This document shows positions 60,465-64,000 of a DNA stretch of 64,000 nt, one piece after another. The translations under genes were made by a program, and so were the position numbers. This stretch comes from JAPORK01 sp026710285. Lineage in GTDB: Bacteria; Pseudomonadota; Gammaproteobacteria; Pseudomonadales; Endozoicomonadaceae. Numbering within the stretch: position 1 is the first letter of the stretch; the number at the start of each line of letters is the position of its first letter. Under the pieces are notes generated by a model, which worked only from the letters and a program-made list of their open reading frames with translations, had not been told where the DNA came from and did no database searches. Location of the stretch: positions 248,001 through 312,000 of the forward strand of contig OZ241746.1 in assembly GCA_965201045.1 (NCBI GenBank). Direction: 5' to 3'.

Positions 60465-61604
60465 CTATTTATCACTTTTTATTGCATCATTCAGTAACAT
60501 TAAACAATCTGAACAATCCGGCATTTTAGCCAATACTAAAGCTATTTCACCACCTGTTTTTTTATCAATCTTAATACCAGGCTGATTCAGCAAGAGTTTT
60601 ACACATTCCACACTACTGTATCGTACAGCCAACATTAAAGCTGTATTACCACACTTATTTGTTTCATTAATACCAATATCAGGCTGATCCTGCAAGAGTT
60701 TTACACACTCCACATTACCGTGTAATACAGCCAACATTAAAGCTGTTCTTCCATCAAAATCTTTTGTACGAATATTAATATCACTGTGTTTCAACAGGGC
60801 TTCTACACAATCATTACGATTGTGAATGACACCATACATTAAAGCTGTCTCACCAAGACTATTTTGTTCATTAATATTAATACCAGGCTGATCCTGCAAG
60901 AGTTTTACACACTCCACATTACCGTGTAGTGCAGCCAACATTAAAGCTGTTCTTCCATCAAAATCTTTTGTACAAATATTAATATCACCGTGTTTCAACA
61001 GGGCTTCTACACAATCCTTACGATTGTGAATGACACCATACATTAAAGCTGTCTCACCATGCTTATTTTTTTCATTAATATTAATACCATGCTGATCCTG
61101 CAAGAGTTCTACACACTCCACATCACCGTGTAGTGCAGCCAATATTAAAGCTGTATTACCATTCCTATTTTTTCCATTAATATCGATAGACCCCTGATTC
61201 AATAATCGTTTTACTGATTCCACTTTAGCGGATGATATAGCCGATATTAAAGCTTCATTACATTTCCTCTCTTTTTCATTAATAATGTTCTGGTCCAGAT
61301 CCGACTCTTTCACATAATCTAGATGACAGTCCCTTGCATCCAGCGCTGAATCTATATTAGGATCTTCGTTAGTTTCATTGACAACATCTTGACTTTTACG
61401 CCCGTTAACGAATAATTGCTGAATCACACCTTGTATTTTTTGTGATATGATTTTAAGTATTTGCATAAACTGATTTGGTAAACCCTTTACTGTGGATAGG
61501 GCAGCTTTAGCGTTTTGCAATACACTTTTATAAATAACATTAAAGCATGATGATTCCGGGATTCCTGACGTGCTCCCCATACCTGATTCTATAACTGGTC
61601 TCAT
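60465..61604 (-). CDS. Ankyrin-repeat protein 4 of the cluster (379 aa)
   Basis: The N-terminus MRPVIESGMGSTSGIPESSC and the linker ESDLDQN tie it to the cluster. About seven ankyrin repeats follow; two of them are of a different kind, ETALMYGVIHNRKDCVEALLKHGDINI followed by FDGRTALMLAALHGNVECVK, so this member is the most diverged. The pair of units is itself duplicated. The C-terminus SDCLMLLNDAIKSDK is intact. Cytoplasmic by sequence; role as for its paralogues. Confidence 0.88.
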   Translation of the reverse strand: MRPVIESGMGSTSGIPESSCFNVIYKSVLQNAKAALSTVKGLPNQFMQILKIISQKIQGVIQQLFVNGRKSQDVVNETNEDPNIDSALDARDCHLDYVKESDLDQNIINEKERKCNEALISAISSAKVESVKRLLNQGSIDINGKNRNGNTALILAALHGDVECVELLQDQHGININEKNKHGETALMYGVIHNRKDCVEALLKHGDINICTKDFDGRTALMLAALHGNVECVKLLQDQPGININEQNSLGETALMYGVIHNRNDCVEALLKHSDINIRTKDFDGRTALMLAVLHGNVECVKLLQDQPDIGINETNKCGNTALMLAVRYSSVECVKLLLNQPGIKIDKKTGGEIALVLAKMPDCSDCLMLLNDAIKSDK

Positions 61605-61689
61605 TGGATATACCTCAAAAAAAATAATTATATTCCAACAGTCATATAAAAATAAATAAAACTGCTACTCACCTTCCAAATTATTTTTA

Positions 61690-62452
61690 GATTGATGAGT
61701 TATTGTCAAAACTGGTGTTTGAAGCTTCATAAAGCGATGGTCTGATTTGATTCAGTTTGCTCAATTCCATCTTTGAAATTTACTCCTGTGACAACCTTAG
61801 GTAGCTGTATGAAACCCCTTAATCGATGCCAGTTCTTCTCTGCACACTCTCCGAGTTTAAACATCATATGCAGCATGCCGTTGCGTGACAAACAGCCTTT
61901 TCATCGTTTTGTACGATGCCTGATCGTAGCAAATGTTGACTCAATAGGATTGGTTGTTCTCAGGCTTTGCCAATGCTCTGCCGGGAAATCATAAAATACC
62001 ATAATTTCCTCTTTGTCTTTTATAAGACACTGTGTTGCTTTAGGGTATTTTTCATCATATGTTTCTATAAACAAATTGAGCATTTCTTCAGCTTTTTCTC
62101 TGGTTTCTGCCTGCCAGATATTATGTAATGATGTTTTTACCTTTGGTTGTAGGTATTTTGGTACACAGTTAAGTACATTCATGGTCTTATGCATCCAGCA
62201 ACGCTGATGGCGTGTATCAGGATAAATTTCATCCATTGCTGCCCAAAACCCCATAGCACCATCACCTACTGCAAGTTTGGGAGAGTTCATACCTTTGTCT
62301 TTAAGCTTCAGGAGTACTTCACGCCAGCCCTGCGTTGATTCACGAATGCCATCCTCAATTGCAAGAAAGTGTTTCTCTCCATGCTCGTTAACTCCTACAA
62401 TGACCAATGCGCACAGTTTCACATCTTGAGATCGTAAACCACTATAAAGGCA
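61690..62452 (-). pseudogene. IS256-family transposase, 3' part, interrupted
   Basis: On the minus strand SGLRSQDVKLCALVIVGVNEHGEKHFLAIEDGIRES, GDGAMGFWAAMDEIYP, RHQRCWMHKTMNVLNCVP and TTNPIESTFATIRHRTKR are typical IS256 transposase blocks (second D in GDGAMG, catalytic E in NPIES). An in-frame TGA at 61901-61903 ends the open frame, but the family sequence continues in frame (CLSRNGMLHMMFKLGECAEKNW) to a stop at 61727. Upstream it is cut at about 62453 by a group II intron; the first half should lie beyond position 64000. The IS itself cut into an ankyrin spacer at about 61690. Confidence 0.88.
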
Positions 62453-64000
62453 AGTAGCCCATGGGAACCTCCCCCACAGGCTCTCTCAGAACTGTACGTG
62501 AGTCTCTCAACTCATACAGCTCCCATCATCCGACCATCGGTCTAACACCGAATCTCCAGTGCGGAAACAGATTTGGGGATCTCTTTGCGATTTCTCCAAG
62601 CCTGTGCTCTGCACGTCGCCGATGTCTTTTAAGCCTTTTAAATTTCTTCGTCGCCCACAAGCATAGCTTGCGGTTGAGATGACGGAATGTCGGGAACATG
62701 GCTGATTTGCAGAAGCGACCGTAGTAGTTTATCCAGCCTTGTATCTGCGCTTTAAACATTTGAGCCAGATCAGTAAGGTCTTTATCACTGCGCAAGTGCA
62801 GCTTCCAACCTCTCACTTTCTGTCTGATGGCTTTTCCTGCTTTTGCGCTCATCGCTGGCGTAAAGCCAATGAAGTACTTTCCCCATCGATTCTTTGACCT
62901 TCTCGGACGAAACGTATACCCAAGAAAGTCAAAGCTGATAACAGGATGTTCTTCTCGTCGACCGTCATCTTTGCAATAAACAATCTTTGTCTTTTCCGGA
63001 TGCATTTCCAGACCACACTCTCGCAACCTTGTCTCTAAAGCATGCTTCAGAGTCTCTGCTTCTTCCTTATGCTGACAATGTGCAAGCGCATCATCGGCAT
63101 AGCGACAAAATGGAATGACCGGAAAGTTTCTTTCCATCCACTTGTCAAAGGCATAGTGCATAAACAGATTGCTGAGCACAGGACTGATCACCCCACCCTG
63201 TGGTACACCTCGCTCACGCGTCACAATGATGCCATTCTCATTCTGAATCGGAGCCGTTAACCAGCGTTCAATATAGAGAATTATCCAGCGTTTGTCGGTA
63301 TGTTTGCGAACCGCTTTCATCAGTAGTTCGTGATTAATATTGTCAAACAATCCTTTTATATCAAATTCCAGCACCCAGTTATAACGCCAGCATCGCCTGC
63401 GGGTGATCTCCAGCGCCTGATGTGCCGATCTGTTTGACCTGTAACCATAAGAATCCTCATGAAACCAAGGTTCGACTAAAGGTTCAAAATGCAGCTTAAC
63501 TACCATCTGAGCAATCCGATCTGATACCGTGGGTATGCCCAGTTTTCTTTCCCCACCTGTTTTCTTCGGTATCGCTACCGTTTTAACAGGCGGTGGAAAG
63601 TAGCTTCCAGACGACATTCGGTTCCATATCTTATACAGATTGCTCTTCAGGTTAGACTCAAATTGTTTTATAGTCTCACCATCGACACCATAAGTGCCTT
63701 TATTGGCTTTGACCCGTTGCCACGCACGCATTACGTCGTGTTTAGAAATTTTAAATGGTTTTGTTGTTTCCAAAAACTCCTCCCGCCGACAGTAATAAAC
63801 TGTCATAATGGTTGATTCTCAAATTCAACAGGATGACTGATCCCCTTCGCTCCAGCGTCATTACAACCCTTTCTTCACTACTACAGGATCATCCGCCCCT
63901 GTGCCTTGCATTGGTACTCAGACTCTTGCAGGAGCTCTGCTTGAGTCGCTCCCTTAACATCAAGGCGACAGGTTCCCACGTTCCACACAAAAGCCTGTGT
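62453..64000 (-). mobile_element. Group II intron (5' end outside or at window edge)
   Basis: It contains an intron-type reverse transcriptase (62526-63806) and, just after it, a domain V hairpin at 62488-62522 (GAGCTGTATGAGT, GAGA loop, ACTCACGTACAGTTC) with a domain VI-like stem ending near 62453. The host is an IS256 transposase gene in the same orientation, so splicing could in principle restore that reading frame. The sequence from 63807 to 64000 looks like intron domains upstream of the ORF; a 5' GUGYG-type end is not certain. Confidence 0.85.
62526..63806 (-). CDS. ltrA: Group II intron reverse transcriptase/maturase
   Basis: The 426-residue protein has reverse transcriptase domains in order: IPKKTGGERKLGIPTVSDRIAQ, FHEDSYGYRSNRSAHQAL, VLEFDIKGLFDNINHELL, RGVPQGGVISPVLSNLFMHYAFD, the catalytic YADD in FCRYADDALAHC, then FLGYTFRPRRSKNRWG and a maturase (X) domain (KAQIQGWINYYGRFCKS). 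No HNH endonuclease follows, as in endonuclease-lacking lineages such as group IIC-type introns. It helps splice and mobilise its intron. The frame is intact, so the intron may be recent or active. Confidence 0.93.
   Translation of the reverse strand: MTVYYCRREEFLETTKPFKISKHDVMRAWQRVKANKGTYGVDGETIKQFESNLKSNLYKIWNRMSSGSYFPPPVKTVAIPKKTGGERKLGIPTVSDRIAQMVVKLHFEPLVEPWFHEDSYGYRSNRSAHQALEITRRRCWRYNWVLEFDIKGLFDNINHELLMKAVRKHTDKRWIILYIERWLTAPIQNENGIIVTRERGVPQGGVISPVLSNLFMHYAFDKWMERNFPVIPFCRYADDALAHCQHKEEAETLKHALETRLRECGLEMHPEKTKIVYCKDDGRREEHPVISFDFLGYTFRPRRSKNRWGKYFIGFTPAMSAKAGKAIRQKVRGWKLHLRSDKDLTDLAQMFKAQIQGWINYYGRFCKSAMFPTFRHLNRKLCLWATKKFKRLKRHRRRAEHRLGEIAKRSPNLFPHWRFGVRPMVG

Overview
The window is an AT-rich segment of a gammaproteobacterial chromosome. 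Core genes place it: barA/gacS-like kinase, recD2, prkA-yeaH-spoVR, dksA, accA, tilS and pepP-ubiH-ubiI. Large ankyrin-repeat and Rhs/YD-repeat proteins, many decayed insertion sequences, miniature elements and low coding density point to a host-associated bacterium whose genome is expanding by duplication while decaying. An Endozoicomonas-like or other symbiotic lineage is my guess from gene content only; I cannot confirm it.

Layout. 1-4083: a barA-type hybrid kinase (cut by the window edge) and recD2. About 4140-17764: a tandem duplication of a ~7.5 kb unit, each copy holding a small secreted four-cysteine protein gene convergent with a large Rhs/YD-repeat gene. The second Rhs gene (1798 aa) is intact; the first lost its 5' third by a deletion at a 9-bp repeat and carries a nonsense codon. 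18205-21666: a small secreted protein and three decayed insertion sequences (IS5, IS4 and ISAs1 types); the last still has perfect terminal repeats and a 10-bp target duplication. 21837-27171: a ~2.2-kb inverted repeat whose arms each encode a protein made of two copies of an unrecognised ~190-residue domain, with an IS3 remnant between them.

27235-31124: a 23S-5S rRNA operon on the minus strand with its own tandem promoters and no 16S gene beside it. The 23S gene carries a ~356-nt insertion. 31550-32833: an ankyrin-type protein. 33548-38573: the prkA-yeaH-spoVR stress operon. 39215: dksA. 39662-43564: a long gene-poor stretch with miniature elements and an IS630-like helix-turn-helix gene. 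43565-46597: accA, tilS and a peroxiredoxin. 47107-51013: pepP-ubiH-ubiI on the minus strand (ubiquinone hydroxylation).

51588-61604: four tandem paralogous ankyrin genes separated by nearly identical ~930-bp spacers. One is split by an IS with a 7-bp target duplication; removing it restores a 637-aa frame. 61690-64000: an IS256-type transposase interrupted by a group II intron with its reverse transcriptase, running off the window.

The core genes are ordinary. The accessory part is a set of amplified, probably host-directed protein families (Rhs, four-Cys, duplicated-domain, ankyrin), each multiplied locally and reshaped by recombination between repeats.
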